Source: Poecilobothrus nobilitatus (taxonomy: Eukaryota; Arthropoda; Insecta; Diptera; Dolichopodidae). From it: a stretch of 64,000 nt of DNA. Each line of letters begins with the position of its first letter. Positions within the stretch are counted from its first letter, which is position 1. The translations under genes were made by a program, and so were the position numbers. The stretch is taken from positions 239,035,825-239,099,824 of the forward strand of contig OX352774.1 of the NCBI GenBank assembly GCA_947095535.1. Direction: 5' to 3'. The notes below the pieces were generated by a model, which did no database searches, had not been told where the DNA came from, and saw only the letters and a list, made by a program, of their open reading frames with translations. Of the stretch, positions 23,409 through 34,380 are shown piece after piece.

Positions 23409-24204
23409 TGACGACCACATATAGAAGATGTAAATAAAGAGAGTCTGGAAAATATCAGGAATATTTAAGTATAAGTAGCGGATAAATTATTCCAAGTAAC
23501 AGCTCGATGCGTATTATAATATATATCAAAGTTCGGTAGCATACACTATACAAATCTGAAGACTGGAACAACACTTATGATAATAATATTATGATATAGA
23601 TTGTAACAAAATTTTGTTTAAAAAATTATTCTCCATATATTATTCTTATTCTTATTTAATAGTATAACATTATTTTTAAACATGACCTATGATTTTCGGA
23701 CACCCTGTATATTTATATTTTAATTATTTTTAACATTGTCTGTATCAGAATATGAATGCTTGAATTGAACTATATATGTGTATCAATCTAAGGTTATCAG
23801 TGAATGAATAAAAAGAAAAAAAGAAATTTTTTTTTCTTAAAGAAAAGTATTAATAACAATATTTAAATTATTTTACCTTTTGTATACAAGGAGAGTTAAG
23901 ATCTCATTATTGTTTTTGTTTATTTTTGTATTTTTTTTTATATTATTTTTAATTTTATTTCAAATCAGTTTTCACCTAAAATTCTTTTTTTTTCGTAATT
24001 AGTAATTTTCATAACAAAAATATATTAAGTCACAATATTAAGATAATACATCTACATATTCATATTCCTAATATAAAGTTATTTTGTAATCAACCTATAC
24101 CTATTCATCGAATTCTGGGCAATTTTTCTTTGTAAAAACAGTTGAAAATTTAGAAACCATAATTTCAAATTTATTTTAATCATAATTTCTTTTATAATAA
24201 TATA
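23409..24204. other. Intergenic DNA upstream of the M13 pseudogene
   Basis: AT-rich, and no gene is recognised. AGCATACACTATACAA near 23545 resembles AACATACACTATACAATA at 27768, 44 bp upstream of the intact copy's ATG. It may therefore be a relic of a shared upstream region displaced by later insertions. Confidence 0.4.
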
Positions 24205-26059
24205 ATGTTGCTGTTGAATAGTAAAAACTATCACGTATTAATAACATGGATTTTTTTTAATATTTTTAAATAGTGTTACCAGTGAATTAAATGAAATTAA
24301 TCAACAAGATATATTAAATTTTATAAAAGAAATCAAAGATAACATTGATACAAATATTGATCCATGCAAAAATTTTGCTAAATATTCTTGTGGTAATATG
24401 AAAAATTCAAATGAATTTATATCTTTTCCAGATATCTATTCATATTTTTATAAATATATTATTGAAAATGAACCAATATCTAATTTTGAGAAAATTGCTA
24501 ATAAACAATATTTATAAATTGTATGAATACAACAGAAAATTTTTCAAATATTGGTAAAATTTACGAGGAATTGGATTTTTTACATTCATTAGGAAAATTT
24601 CCAATTCAACGGGATGATTTAACAAATGAAAATATTGCAGAATTATTGGAAGCAGAAATTTTTACTTTAATGTTACCAAATTTTTTTGAAATTCATGCAT
24701 CAATTTACATAGACAAACATCAATTTAAGATAGCACCGAGTAAAAAACCATCAATTACCGGAATACAAAATATCTTCAATCAATTGAAAAACAATAATTC
24801 TGATCTTAAAGAATTTGAAAATTCAATTAAACAAGTTACTGAATTTACAAACAATCTTATAGATTTCGAAAATTTCGATGATATTGAAATGATTGAAATT
24901 GAATCATTTGATGAAGTAGAAGAATTATTACCATCAGTAAATTTCAATTGGAATTCATTTTTTATCAAATTATACAAAATTTGGGATTTAAAAAAAACAT
25001 GATAGAAAATATAAAATGTCAATAAATTTTCTAAAATTTTTTGAAAAAAATTTTCAAATTTATTGATTCTACAGATTTTAAAACTTTAGTTAATTTTCAA
25101 GTATATAATTTTATGCAATCAGTGAAAATGACAAAAACATGTTATTTAATATTATGATTTTAAATCATGAAATAATAATAAAAAGGATATGGGATGAAAA
25201 TGTGTCAGAACGTGGAATTGAAAGATATAAAAATTTTTTAAATGATTTTGAAATGATTTTTAATAAAACAATAGAAAAAATACCAAATTTTTAAAGAAAA
25301 TTTAAACCAGATAATTTTTTATTTAAAAGATACATTTTAAGAAATAATACAGAATTAATTACCAATGAAGAATTAATTCAAGAATTATATAAAAATTATG
25401 ATTTAAATAAAAAATCATATAAAAATTTAAATATATTTGTTAAAAGATCTATTACAAAATCTTTAAATGAATGTTCCCTGATTATATAAATGATGATTTT
25501 AATGAAAAATTTTTATAAAGCCAATTCAATTCAATATTAAAAATAAACCAAATTATTATTTTTATAAAATTTTACAATTAAATTTATGGTTTGAATATTT
25601 AAAAAGAAATAGTGTAAATTATAATATGACATTAATTAATAAATGTTTAAAACAAATAAATGAATTTAATGATGATGAAAAAAATTGATAATAATTATGA
25701 AATTTTAACTAAAAATTTTATGTTAACATATTCTGCAATTAAATTATCATTATCTTCAACAATTGTTAATTTTAATGTTAAACTCATGGATGAAATAGAA
25801 ATGATAAAACATTTAATAGAACCAGAAAAATTATTTTTTATTAGTGTTGGACAACAAGCTTGCCAGAATGGTCAAAGAAAAAATGGTGATTTAATATTTC
25901 GTAAGTTTTAGAAATTTAGAAGAATTTTCTAATACTTTTTTATGATCTAGTAATTCTAAAATGAATTGATATAAGGATAATATTTGTGATTTAGATGTTT
26001 GTTATAATGAATTTCCATATATTAAAGAATTAATACCGTATAATATAAAAGGATGTTAA
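24205..26059 (+). pseudogene. M13-like gene copy with multiple frameshifts and stops
   Basis: The whole gene can be followed in pieces. A signal-peptide region (ATG at 24205; LITWIF) is broken by an extra T in a T-run near 24250-24258. Next come INQQDILNFIKEIKDNID and DPCKNFAKYSCGNMKN, then a frameshift and stop after NKQYL near 24513. A long open middle (24523-25002; KIYEELDFLHSLGKFPIQ, LPSVNFNWNSF) follows, then stops and shifts between 25003 and 25660. The C-terminal part (EPEKLFFISVGQQACQ, RNLEEFSNTF, KDNICDLDVCYNEF...IKGC) carries further breaks. HExxH and ExxxD are absent, as in the intact paralogues. One break in a homopolymer could be a sequencing error, but the number of independent lesions makes this a true pseudogene. 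AATAAA follows at 26101. Confidence 0.88.
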
Positions 26060-26100
26060 TTTTTATATTTTATATTATATCCTTTGTAAACAAGTTTTTT

Positions 26101-26106
26101 AATAAA
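26101..26106 (+). terminator. Relic poly(A) signal of the M13 pseudogene
   Basis: AATAAA 42 bp past the degenerate stop codon, the same spacing class as after the 6739-6803 remnant. Confidence 0.45.
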
Positions 26107-26280
26107 CTAATAACTTTGCAACAAAAATTTTTTTTTCCTCCTTTTTCTAGTACATTTTTTTTTTTAATTTTTCTTTTAATTCATTTACATTAAATCTGGG
26201 TACAATAATTATAATATAATAAAAAAAAAAAATATTCATATATCGCAATATATGTATAAATACTTAATATATCATAATAT

Positions 26281-26368
26281 CTTGTACACCCCACATTCCT
26301 ACCAGGAAACAGGGATTATAGTTATATTTATGTACCACCGGTACCTGGATATAAATAAATAAATAAAT
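26281..26368 (+). repeat. 3' end of a retroelement with ATAAATAAAT tail
   Basis: A more GC-rich stretch (CCACATTCCTACCAGGAAAC, TGTACCACCGGTACCTGG) ends in AATA/AAAT repeats. This is the usual look of a truncated LINE or SINE 3' end. GTACCACCGGTACC is a near-palindrome. The family is not identified. Confidence 0.5.
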
Positions 26369-26514
26369 TTACATTAAATATTTATGCATAATATATAATA
26401 TACATTTTATACCTATTAAATGAATGAATGAATTTACAACCAAAATGAATGAATTTACCATTAATAAAAGATTTATCGCGAAAAAATCAAAAATATTGTA
26501 ATATAGCGTAGGGA

Positions 26515-26757
26515 TGGTCGAAATAAGTAAGAAAAATAATTATTATATTGATAGTGGATCAAATGCATAAAATTGAGTTTGAACTCACATTTTGCTTTTT
26601 CAAACACAAACTGTCCTTGAACTCTTAGATTTTGTTTTTGTTTTTGTTCGTTACAAACTTAAATCTCACTTTTTTAAACAAAACCTACGAGTTCAAGCAC
26701 AGTTTGTGTTTAAAAAAACGAGATTTGAGTTCATGCTCAGTTTTATTAATTCGACCA
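26515..26757. mobile_element. Foldback MITE-like element with long inverted arms
   Basis: Outer ends are TGGTCGAA (26515) and TTCGACCA (26757). The inner arms, about 26567-26640 and 26672-26745, are near-perfect reverse complements. Examples are TTTGAACTCACATTTTGC with the complement of CGAGATTTGAGTTCA, and CAAACACAAACTGTCCTTGA with the complement of TTCAAGCACAGTTTGTG. RNA from either strand would fold into a ~75-bp hairpin. Confidence 0.7.
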
Positions 26758-26939
26758 ATACATATTAAATTATAACATAATTAATTCCTTTATAATAACA
26801 TAATTTCCTTTATAATATAATAGATGGCGCAAAAATAAAAATATTTCCTTTTCATAGTTTTTTGCAACAGCTGCACAGTCGAGTAATCAACGGGTTAATG
26901 AAACAAAAGATTTTACAAACTGAAACTTAGTCACGTATT

Positions 26940-27235
26940 AATATTAATGACTTTGTGAATACCCTAAGCTCTTATGAAGTGGGACGACAAAAAAATCGGA
27001 TTTAGTATTTAAATGTACATTTACTCCGTATTTTTGGAACATTTTCAGAATCCTGAAAGAAGACTGGAAGATATTTAAGAATTAACATAATTAAGTTATC
27101 TCAGAAAAAATCTTTGTACTCCCCCCCCCTATTTAAGGCCGTTACGATTCAAAAATTAAAAATTCGTTATTTTTAGACAGCTGTAACTTGGACATCTAGA
27201 CCAACTTCTAGTAAGTAATACCTAAAATTTAAAAT
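26940..27235 (-). repeat. Dispersed repeat fragment, type B-related
   Basis: Carries AAAATTCGTTATTTTTAG, ACAGCTGTAACTTGGACATC and a C-run phrase (CCCCCCCCCTATTTAAGG) equivalent to the CCCCTGTTT phrase of other copies. Confidence 0.5.
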
Positions 27236-27811
27236 TTTAATATTATATTTTTACGTGGGAAAGACGTAAATCGACGAATAATGAAAGAAAGTTTCAGTGA
27301 TTGATCAACTAAATTGATTTGTAGCTGAGTCGATTATTTATATATTACCTATTTTATTTTAAATCATTTAGCTTTTATTTTTGATATTTTCTAATAATTT
27401 AGAAAGTACGTTAATTGAAGACATAATGATATTGTTACTTTTTCGAAATGGAACAAAAAATTTCCAAACATCTTGCAAAAGAAATAATTTTTATAATTTT
27501 AATAATTTTTGTTTTCTTAAATTGAACTTTTAATCTATTAACATAACATCATTATGATAACCCTTTAAGAAAAGTACCTATGTAACTGAACGTTACAATA
27601 ATATAAAAACAGTGACCTGATATGAGTTAATAAAAACAAAAAAAATTTCAAGTTATTGTAGTCTTATCAAAAAGCTAAATAAATATTATTATAATTAATT
27701 AAAATATACGTTTCATATTGAAAATAAAAATAAATATAAAGCTCAGTTTTGATTAGAACGTTAGGAAACATACACTATACAATAGTATAAAAACAATATA
27801 TACTTATTACA

Positions 27812-29635
27812 ATGATGTTTTTAATTGAAAAATGTTTCATTATTATAATTTGGATTTTATTTGGAATTTTAAACATTGTTACAAGTGTTTCAATAAAATC
27901 TGATCAACTTAATCACCAAGATGTAATCAATTTTGTAAAAGAAATTAAGGAAAACATTGATATAACGGTTAATCCTTGCGACGATTTTAATAAATATGCT
28001 TGTGGACGCATGAACAACTTAATTAAACCAATGCCATATCCAAACCTGAGTTCATATTTTGAAAAGTTTTATATAGAAAATGAACCAACATCTGAATTTG
28101 GAAAAATTGCTCGTAAACAATATCTAGATTGGAAAAAGTTTAAAGATAATCGAGAAGATTTTTCAAATTTTGAAGCAATTTATGAAGAATTAGACTTTTT
28201 AAATAAATTAGGAAAATTTCCATTTCAATCAAATGATGCTTTGACAAGTAAAAATGTTGCAGAATTGGAAGCTGAATTTTTTTCTATTATATTTGATAAT
28301 TTTTTTCATATTGGCGTACTACCACTAAATAATACAATCATTTTCAGAGCCGGTAAAAAACCAGAACTTTTAGAAATTAAAAATATTTTCAATGTCTTAA
28401 ATAATAACAGGTCTGATTCACAACAAGTTCAAATTACAATTAATAAAGTAACCGAATTTATAAAAAAAATGATTGAGGTGTATGATAATCAACCGTATCA
28501 TGGTGAAACGAATATCGGTGAAATAAATTCTTTTGAAGAACTTCAACAAGTGTTACCATCAACAAACTTTAATTGGAAAACTTTTGCTGAATCTTTGAAC
28601 AAAATTTTAAATTTTAATAAATATAATGGAAAATATAAGTTTTCTTTTGTTGAATATCATTTTCTAAAAAAAATTATTCAACTTATTGATTCTACAGATA
28701 TTCAAACTATTGTTAATTTTCAAGTATTACAGTTTATATGGATGTTAAAAACTGAAATTAAATTACCTTTATTAGAAATTTTTAATCGACATATTATATT
28801 GAAGAAAATTTGGGATGAAAATTTAACAGAGAGAACAATTAAAAGATATACAAACTTTTTAAATGATTTTGAGATATTTTTTAATAAAACTGTTGCAGAT
28901 ATTCCAGTAGCGGATAGTGAATATATGCGAAATATATTTTTTGTTAAACAAAATGTTCTAAAAAATCATAAAAAATTAATTACCGAAGAAAATATTCAAG
29001 AACTTTATGAAAATTATGATTTAGAAAAACCGTATAAAAGTTTTAACAAATTTATTAAAAAAGGTACTGAACAAATTTTAGATGAATTTTTTTTTGAAAA
29101 TTCAAATTCAGATCTTAACAGACAATTTTTATTACAAAATTATGATCAAGCCATTGAATTAGATATTAAAAATAAACCAAATTTTTACTTTTATAATACT
29201 TTACAATTTAATTTATGGTTTAAATATATAAGAAATGATCCTGTTAAAATATATAATATGAGTATAGTTGAAAAATGTTTAAAACAAATTGATGAATATA
29301 TCGATGTGAATATTGATTTTGGAAATTTTTTAAATCAATATTTTATGCAAACATATGCTGCAATTAAATTAACATTATCATCAATGATTTCAAATGAAAA
29401 ATTATCTGATGAAAATAAATTAATCAAAGAATTAATAGAACCCGAAAAATTATTTTTCATTAGTATTGCACAACAAACTTGTCGACAAAAATTAAAAACT
29501 GAATCATCAACTTTTCGTGTTTTTAGAAATTTGGAAGAATTTTCTAAAGCATTTTCATGTCCAGCCAATTCAAAAATGAATCGCTATAAAGACAATGCTA
29601 GTGATTTACTCAATTGTCATGCAAAGTATAAATAA
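27812..29635 (+). CDS. Secreted M13 (neprilysin-like) protein without the zinc site, intact copy 2
   Basis: This is a single-exon frame of 607 residues. The signal peptide is residues 1-25 (CFIIIIWILFGILNIVTS), the M13 landmark NPCDDFNKYACG is at 54-65, and the C-terminus has EPEKLFFISIAQQTCRQ and FRNLEEFSKAFSCPANSKMN. As in copy 1 there is no HExxH, and the ExxxD region reads NQYFMQTYAAIKLTLSS, so peptidase activity is not expected. The copy has diverged further. LDC is now LDW, the matching FPC is LPL, and the tail stops at LLNCHAKYK without the final conserved cysteine. Two ATGs are adjacent, and the first is taken as start. AATAAA lies at 29714. It remains fully open while its neighbour at 24205 is wrecked, which argues that it is expressed or recently was. 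Confidence 0.85.
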   Translation: MMFLIEKCFIIIIWILFGILNIVTSVSIKSDQLNHQDVINFVKEIKENIDITVNPCDDFNKYACGRMNNLIKPMPYPNLSSYFEKFYIENEPTSEFGKIARKQYLDWKKFKDNREDFSNFEAIYEELDFLNKLGKFPFQSNDALTSKNVAELEAEFFSIIFDNFFHIGVLPLNNTIIFRAGKKPELLEIKNIFNVLNNNRSDSQQVQITINKVTEFIKKMIEVYDNQPYHGETNIGEINSFEELQQVLPSTNFNWKTFAESLNKILNFNKYNGKYKFSFVEYHFLKKIIQLIDSTDIQTIVNFQVLQFIWMLKTEIKLPLLEIFNRHIILKKIWDENLTERTIKRYTNFLNDFEIFFNKTVADIPVADSEYMRNIFFVKQNVLKNHKKLITEENIQELYENYDLEKPYKSFNKFIKKGTEQILDEFFFENSNSDLNRQFLLQNYDQAIELDIKNKPNFYFYNTLQFNLWFKYIRNDPVKIYNMSIVEKCLKQIDEYIDVNIDFGNFLNQYFMQTYAAIKLTLSSMISNEKLSDENKLIKELIEPEKLFFISIAQQTCRQKLKTESSTFRVFRNLEEFSKAFSCPANSKMNRYKDNASDLLNCHAKYK

Positions 29636-29713
29636 CGATTTTTATATGATTTTCACTATATTTATCATTGTTCGGATTCTATACACACATAAAATACAAA
29701 AACCGAAACTGAC

Positions 29714-29719
29714 AATAAA
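29714..29719 (+). terminator. Candidate poly(A) signal of the 27812-29635 gene
   Basis: AATAAA 78 bp after the stop codon, on the coding strand. Confidence 0.45.
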
Positions 29720-30746
29720 GCAACTTAAAAATTTAAATTATGCATTTTTTTTTTTGAAACCATTATCAAAAGATCGTATAAATACATAAGGACCACATCC
29801 AAAAGAAGAAGATTTCCAAATTTTGATAAGTTTTGAATAACTGGTATAACCTAAACATAGTCATACGAATTGTTTTCATTTCATGGCAATTCAAATTTTG
29901 GTTTCGCATATAACTTTTAAAAAACAAAAATGGGGCCTCTGTGGTTTTGTAAGCAACAGGAAAAGAGGAAAATTAAAGAAAAATTGGTTTAATTTAATTA
30001 TAAAGTTTCTCAAAGTTCAATAAAATATAGAAAAATATTTTTATAGTATATTTTATACTTTTTAAAGCTGTACATATTGATCCAGGTGAAAATTTAAAAG
30101 TAGAAGTTTCAATATTTCAGGATTTTGTCTTCAGATGATGAATCTGACTATGAATTTCTGCAGCAAAACAAAATCAATAAACAAAAAGTTTATAAGAGGA
30201 AGGATTTTGTAGAACAGCAGCTACAGTAGGTAAAAAAAATGTAACCTACATGAAAATCCAGAAAAAACTGGAAATGTAAAATGAGAATATGCTGAACAGT
30301 TAGCACAGCATTACAACACGTAAAATAACAATATGTATGACATTTTTAGTTGATTTTTTTTTTATTAATATTTACATAATTACTATGTTATTGATTTCAT
30401 TTTATTATAGATTTAATATACAAAAATATAAACGTTCAAACTAAAATTTAAAATAAATTTAAAACTTATCTATGTTATACATAAAATTATATAAAAGTTA
30501 TATAAAAACATTAAACAAATATAATCCATATATTGTCAGTTTATTTTATCCTTTATATTTTTATACTGATATGATAATTTATATTAAACTTTACAGCATT
30601 TATTAAATAAATATAAATTTACATCGTATAAGAATAATAATTATTGCAATAACGTTTTACTGCTGTCTTTAAGGATAAATTTTTTAGTAGAATGATGTTG
30701 AAGTATTTTAAATACTTTTAAATCATTAAGTATTTTGATTATATAC
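29720..30746. other. Intergenic DNA with no supported gene
   Basis: AT-rich. A short phrase LSSDDESDYEFLQQNK is open near 30120-30175 on the plus strand but ends quickly and cannot be assigned. Confidence 0.35.
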
Positions 30747-30831
30747 CAATACAACATTAGAACGTAATGAAATTGATAGTAAAAATACAAACAAATTTGT
30801 AAAAGAAATGAAAGAAAACATAATATAGTGA
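30747..30831 (+). pseudogene. N-terminal relic of a further M13-like copy
   Basis: The frame reads TLERNEIDSKNTNKFVKEMK followed by ENII and a stop. It aligns with QLNHQDVINFVKEIKENID of the 27812 gene. No further M13 sequence follows, so only the segment after the signal peptide survives. Confidence 0.5.
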
Positions 30832-31049
30832 TTTAAAAACTACACTACAAAACAAAAAAAAAAAAGGTTTAAAAATAAAACTACACCTTTTTCAATTTTG
30901 AATCACATTTTATACAGTTTTTACTGGCGAAAAGCATCAATTTCTGAATTCAATAAAATATTAAAATATCTTAAACAATGATATTTTAGCAGTTCTGATA
31001 CAAAAGGAATTGGAATTGTAATCAATAACTTTTCCAAATTTATAAAAAA

Positions 31050-31590
31050 AACGAGCAAGTATGTAAAGTAGATTGTGTCAACTCTTATTGGATATCTGTA
31101 TGAATATAATATTACATGACCTCGTTTTCCTGAACCTTACTTGACGTCATTTTCTCAAACCAACCAATTTTACAGAATTTATTGCAATATTAGACTTAAC
31201 CATATTTTACAAAAAAAAAAAAATTGTATGACAGCTACGCGACGGAGTAGATCATATTACACAGCTACGCGACAGAGTAATCATATTTCAAAGACGTTGT
31301 TAGCATGAAACTCGACTTTCTTTTCACAAAATTTCAGATAGATACTATGAATTTATCATATAAAAAATAAAGTTGTTTGGCAACAACTCGAACTCGCCGC
31401 CGGTTTCGAACTAACAAAAATTAAAAAAGTGACATGGTAAAAATTTCAGAATACTAGTTTTTTATTTATTTTTTTTGAGTTATCGCGCGAAAAGAACGAC
31501 AGACGAACATGGCTATTCAAAATCGATTCAAAATTCAATCTTGAGCAATTATTTCTTAAATTCGATTACAATACAAAGAATGTATAACTA
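31050..31590 (+). repeat. Dispersed element, type A-like start with type C body (copy 3, truncated)
   Basis: Starts with AACGAGCAAGTATG and GTGTCAACTCTTATTGGATA, matching the type A opening. It then carries the CAGCTACGCGACGGAGTAGA unit and ends at ACAGACGAACATGGC and AAATTCAATCTTGAGCAA, like the 13.7-14.1 kb copy. The GTTGCAAACGGAGG...CGGGTAT terminus is missing. Confidence 0.55.
31228..31290. repeat. Tandem duplication of a ~33-bp unit
   Basis: ACAGCTACGCGACGGAGTAG plus ATCATATT is followed at once by ACAGCTACGCGACAGAGTAA plus TCATATTT. It is a local duplication inside the dispersed repeat. Confidence 0.65.
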
Positions 31591-33197
31591 TAAATTTAAA
31601 AATTTTTAAAAAATATGTCCTTAAATCGAAAATGAAAAGATTTCTACTGTCAGGATATTTTTGATTAATTTAAGATTATATTCCTTTTTTGATCAAAACG
31701 TGTTTTCAAATATTGGATTTTTAACTTTTTCTAATTCAATTTCTAAAATTCGATTCAATTTATTTAATCTTAAAAAGTTTTCCTTGATAAAGCTCTTTTA
31801 CATGGAGCTCAAATGAAGTTTTTTCCAATATCTATATATCATTATTATAATCTGTATGATTGATATCTTAACACTTAACACAATATTTGTATACAGAATA
31901 GTGCATTAACTGTTCGAAAATATGGAAAACGAAACGTGATACACGCTTCTATTTTTGGTGAGAAAAAGATTTATCCTATAGCTTACGTACTACTAAAAAG
32001 CTAAATTTCCTTCAAAACCATTTAGAAATGATTTTTAGAATATCGGAAAAAAAGATAATAAGAATTAAACAATTAAAGTATTCAACATTAAAATAGTTAA
32101 GCAAAAGGCAGAAATATTTCTGTCGTTTGTAGTTTCCAAGATTTATGTGAACTCTGTGATAAGACTTTAAAAAGCTTTCATGACATTTTCCGTCAAGTTA
32201 GTATCATCGTGGCATAAATCTTAGGAAACTTTACATCAACTCTAGCCGAATAGTTTTAACATTTTGAAAGTACACTACAGATACAGAGTCTAGTGATTAC
32301 TGAACTTTTTGTTTTCTTATAACTGCCACTATTAGAAAATAATAATTTTATTTTATGTAGAATATAAAATCCATCCCAATTTTAAATAGATACATTATAA
32401 TTACGTTTTTTAGCTTTTGTAATAAATTTTTTATTTTATTTTTTCGATAAATTGAAATTTTTATTCATCTTGCATGATTATATGATATATATTTTTTTTT
32501 TTATATAAAATCTATAATGATATATTATCAAATTACATAATGACGAAGAAAATTTATTTTTACCTTATGTTACATTGTACATTATGAAAATTTTTTAGAA
32601 AAACTTAAATGAAAATTATTTATTAAACTGAAATTGAATAAATTTGATATAAAAAAGTAATTTTGCAACAGAAAGTAAAAAAAAAAAATAAAAATATTTA
32701 AAAAATATGACATGCAATTTATCATTATACATTTGTTCGTTATTTTATTCACACACAGTAACAGTAAAATAATAATGAAAATTTTTCAAAAGCACTTAAA
32801 GACGACTGCATTTTGTTATTTTTGCTTTCCTTGTTATAAGTAGAACATAACATTTTATGAATTTTTTCCAAGGTAAGAAAAATCCAATAAATTGCATTGA
32901 AAGTGTAAGTGACATAAAAACTTCTTCATATTTTTTTTTTTTTTTTAAAGGGAAAAAACATAAAAACATTTTCAAAAATTTATGACATTTAATATAATTT
33001 TCTTTAGTTTTTGTTTTTTTGTTTTTTATTTTTTATTTTATTTTTTTTTGTACTAAAAAGTGGATGTTGTAACAAAAACATATTCGTTTTTATTGTTATT
33101 TGTAAATTTTCAGGAAAAATTATTTTTGCATCATTTTCGATGAAGAAAATAAAAAATTAAATGAACCCTTATTGAATACAGACATACGTTTTTTTTT
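31591..33197. other. AT-rich DNA with two short coding-like relics
   Basis: Plus-strand phrases KRNVIHASIFGEKKIYPIAY (ending at a stop at 32004) and, in another frame, NISVVCSFQDLCELCDKTLK (about 32120-32180) look more protein-like than the surroundings. The first loosely recalls the YPLVYALL region of MULE transposases, which is only a suggestion. The rest is low-complexity DNA. Confidence 0.3.
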
Positions 33198-33232
33198 GGA
33201 TTTAAGGTGACTTATGACGCCACCTCAAATCC
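33198..33232. repeat. Short inverted repeat (hairpin)
   Basis: GGATTTAAGGTGAC and GCCACCTCAAATCC are reverse complements with two mismatches around a 7-base loop. It may mark the end of an element. Confidence 0.55.
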
Positions 33233-33256
33233 AAATGAATATTTTTATTATAATCC

Positions 33257-33480
33257 TCAAGAAATCCCAATATTATATGCAGTTCCTTTGAGTAAAAGTT
33301 TTTCCTCTACCTTTACAACTTCTTTTGCTAAGACTCGAAATATTTTACATACAGCATCAAAATTAATGATCAACATTATTTCTAAATCTTTAATAAACTT
33401 TTTTTTATCTTTTAATTTTCCGTTAGGTCTAATTTGTTGTTCTATAAATTTTTTATAGCGGCTGATAAAAGAAAAAAAAA
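33257..33480 (-). pseudogene. Coding relic of unidentified family
   Basis: The minus strand is open for about 75 codons: RYKKFIEQQIRPNGKLKDKK, FIKDLEIMLIINFDAVCKIF, then VLAKEVVKVEEKLLLKGTAY. It is lysine- and hydrophobic-rich, helix-like and not low complexity. The layout (basic segment, F-x2-DLE, then an ...FDAVCKIF helix) reminds me of arthropod proteins of unknown function found in many copies, perhaps transposon-derived. This is recollection and not a match. No start, splice sites or neighbours support a live gene. Confidence 0.35.
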
Positions 33481-33683
33481 TGCAAAAAACAACCTTAACT
33501 AAACATGAGTAAAGAGCGTGTGTAAAATATTGTAATATGGAACAAATACTGTTTCTGTACATAAACCAATAAAAAGAATATCAAATTTTGATATTATATG
33601 ATCTAACATAATTGCTTTGTAGAACGTTCAGTTCTATTTTTGGAAATAAAAATTATCACCTTTGTTAGCGATATCAACTATCT

Positions 33684-34380
33684 AACGGGAGCGCCACGAA
33701 ATCACAAAAAAAAAAAAAAAAAATTCCAAGTGATAAAATTCCAAAATCCTAAATAATAGCAAAATCCGGAAATATCAAAATCCGGAAATATCAAAATCCC
33801 AAAACTTCAAAAAGTAAAGCAAATTTAGAGAATTAAAATTAACTACAATATATGGGAATTGTTTAGTAGGGGTTCTGGGCTGAAGTTCATTAGGAATATT
33901 CAGTAAAAAATTTATTTCGTAAATAAAAAGAAAAAATTTAACGTTTTTTCATGCCGCTTATATAATGCGAGGTACTAAATTTGAAGCGACTTTTAATTGG
34001 GTATGAAATTAAATGTTATACACGCTTTTTCCAGAATATTTATATATAAGTTTTCTTTTAGTATGTATGTGCGCAATTCTGAATGGGAGGAGATTTTGAA
34101 GTTAAATTTAAAATCAAACGGTTTTTTTCAAAAGCAGGGTGTCAATCATTAGTTTGGGGGCGGCAGCTTCTGTTATATGTTTAGTTATATGTAAAATAAA
34201 TAATTAGGAGAAATTTTCTAGTTGGTTGCAAAATCAGAGTTTTACGCCTTTTTCAGAATATTTGCATATAATATGTATAAATACGATATTCTGAATTTAG
34301 AGTAATTTTTAGTTGGTTATGAAATCAAGTTTATACACTTTTTCCAGAATATTTAAAAAAAAAATATAAACATTTTTCGT
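33684..34380. repeat. Mosaic of non-autonomous DNA repeat sequence
   Basis: Starts with GGGAGCGCCACGAAATCAC, close to GGGAGCCCAACGAAATCCC at 50274, followed by tandem CAAAATCCGGAAATAT phrases. Then come several degenerate ~100-bp units of the type GGTTGCAAAATCAGAGTTTT ... CAGAATATTTGCATATAAT, also found at 38.0-38.4, 44.4, 50.4 and 51.7-52.1 kb. Confidence 0.5.

Noticed and set aside
24780..25022. Minus-strand open frame inside the M13 pseudogene
   Set aside because: Antisense shadow of the M13 coding sequence.
33114..33206. Possible exon KNYFCIIFDEENKKLNEPLL after a TTTTCAG acceptor
   Set aside because: Its donor side overlaps the 33198-33232 hairpin and no transcript logic links it to other segments; chance is as likely.
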